DNA of 64,000 nucleotides from Pithys albifrons albifrons (taxonomy: Eukaryota > Chordata > Aves > Passeriformes > Thamnophilidae): the NCBI RefSeq assembly GCF_047495875.1, contig NC_092459.1, positions 17,469,795 to 17,533,794 on the forward strand, written 5' to 3'. Shown here one piece after another: positions 63,308 to 64,000 of this stretch. Below the pieces are notes generated by a model that saw only the letters and a list, made by a program, of their open reading frames with translations, did no database searches and was not told the origin of the DNA. Position 1 is the stretch's first letter, and the number at the start of each line of letters is the position of its first letter. A program made the position numbers and the translations under genes.

Positions 63308-64000
63308 TTTCTAAATTGTGTATCCATATTAAGACAAATTCCCTTGATTAATAAATTGTATTTTTCTTCAAGATCTTTCTCAATCTTATGCTAATTCCAC
63401 ACAAAAGTTGAAATATAATTAATCACTGAAGTACATTTTGTATATAAAATGTGGAAAAGATGGTAAAACTCACATGCTGAAGGATACGAGCATTCCATTG
63501 ATGGCAGCAACCCTAATTCAAGACTGAAAACAAATGTATTTTTAAATTGTTCATTTGTCATTTGTTTTAACTGCCTCAGTAGAGAATCTGTGTGACTGAA
63601 GTAAGCTTAGGCATATAGCATCAGGAATTCTGTCTCACTTGCAAATTTATTGATAATGCCAGACACAATTGATCATCCCTTGAGGGTGTAAATTTCCTTA
63701 CAAAGGTCAGTCCTTTCCAGTCTACTAACTCAAGGAGGTGGATATATGTGTTTTATTTTTCTGGCTCTTTAAGGGGCATAAGTGCAGCATGGCTCTTGAA
63801 TATATTCTTGGTATAGCAGGCCCTTTTTTCTGGTAAGACTTTCACAGTACTACCACAATATGAATAATAGAAACAACAAGCATTGAAGGCTTATCTCATA
63901 TTCTTTAAGTAAAACCATCACATGAGTGGAAAACAATTTCTGTGTACCAGCTATTAGTTATACTTGCCATAAATTGCGCAAAGAGATAACACTTTGTGAA
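63308..64000. other. Noncoding end of window
   Basis: AT-rich sequence with no recognisable feature. Confidence 0.55.

Overview
The window is vertebrate nuclear DNA from a bird, most likely a passerine. Three things point there: at least eight CR1 LINE fragments, several with the typical ATAGAATCATAGAAT-type 3' terminus; avian-style endogenous retrovirus (ERV) LTRs; and AT-rich, gene-poor sequence broken by one strong CpG island. A 5S-rRNA-headed SINE with an RTE-like microsatellite tail (39,440-39,766) narrows this further if it belongs to the AviRTE-associated group, which I recall only from patchy lineages (suboscine passerines, parrots, hummingbirds and others). That narrowing is inference.

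Layout. 1-7,767 is AT-rich noncoding DNA. 7,768-8,395 is a minus-strand CR1. 10,084-12,663 is a retroviral cluster: a tentative minus-strand LTR, then a 5' LTR (10,501-11,034), a tRNA-Gln(CUG) primer binding site (11,040-11,058), a 199-residue membrane-type ORF containing 24-bp repeats, a 38-residue ORF one base downstream, and an array of 114-bp repeats encoding ETQTQ motifs. No protease, reverse transcriptase or 3' LTR follows. 19,784-20,785 is a solo LTR with a 5-bp target-site duplication and an internal GATA/GACA microsatellite. 22,206-22,520 is a plus-strand CR1 end. 26,400-27,560 is the only clear host regulatory feature, a CpG island with GC boxes, a TATA-like motif and a good splice donor at 27,553/27,554; it is probably a promoter and first exon of a plus-strand gene whose later exons I cannot find. 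33,434-34,656 is an ERV remnant around an LTR. 39,140-40,240 is a CR1 split by the 5S SINE. 42,236-42,956 holds two minus-strand CR1 pieces. 56,997-57,598 is a CR1 piece with reverse-transcriptase coding sequence. 58,253-58,560 is a diverged CR1. 61,010-61,670 is a second solo LTR with a perfect 5-bp duplication. 62,757-63,307 is a CR1 3' end.

No complete host protein-coding gene, tRNA, functional rRNA gene or CRISPR array is visible. Most open frames are short chance frames in AT-rich DNA or lie inside repeats. The window reads as intergenic or intronic DNA around one promoter. Its most unusual content is the 5S-headed SINE and the repeat-bearing ORFs of the tRNA-Gln-primed ERV.
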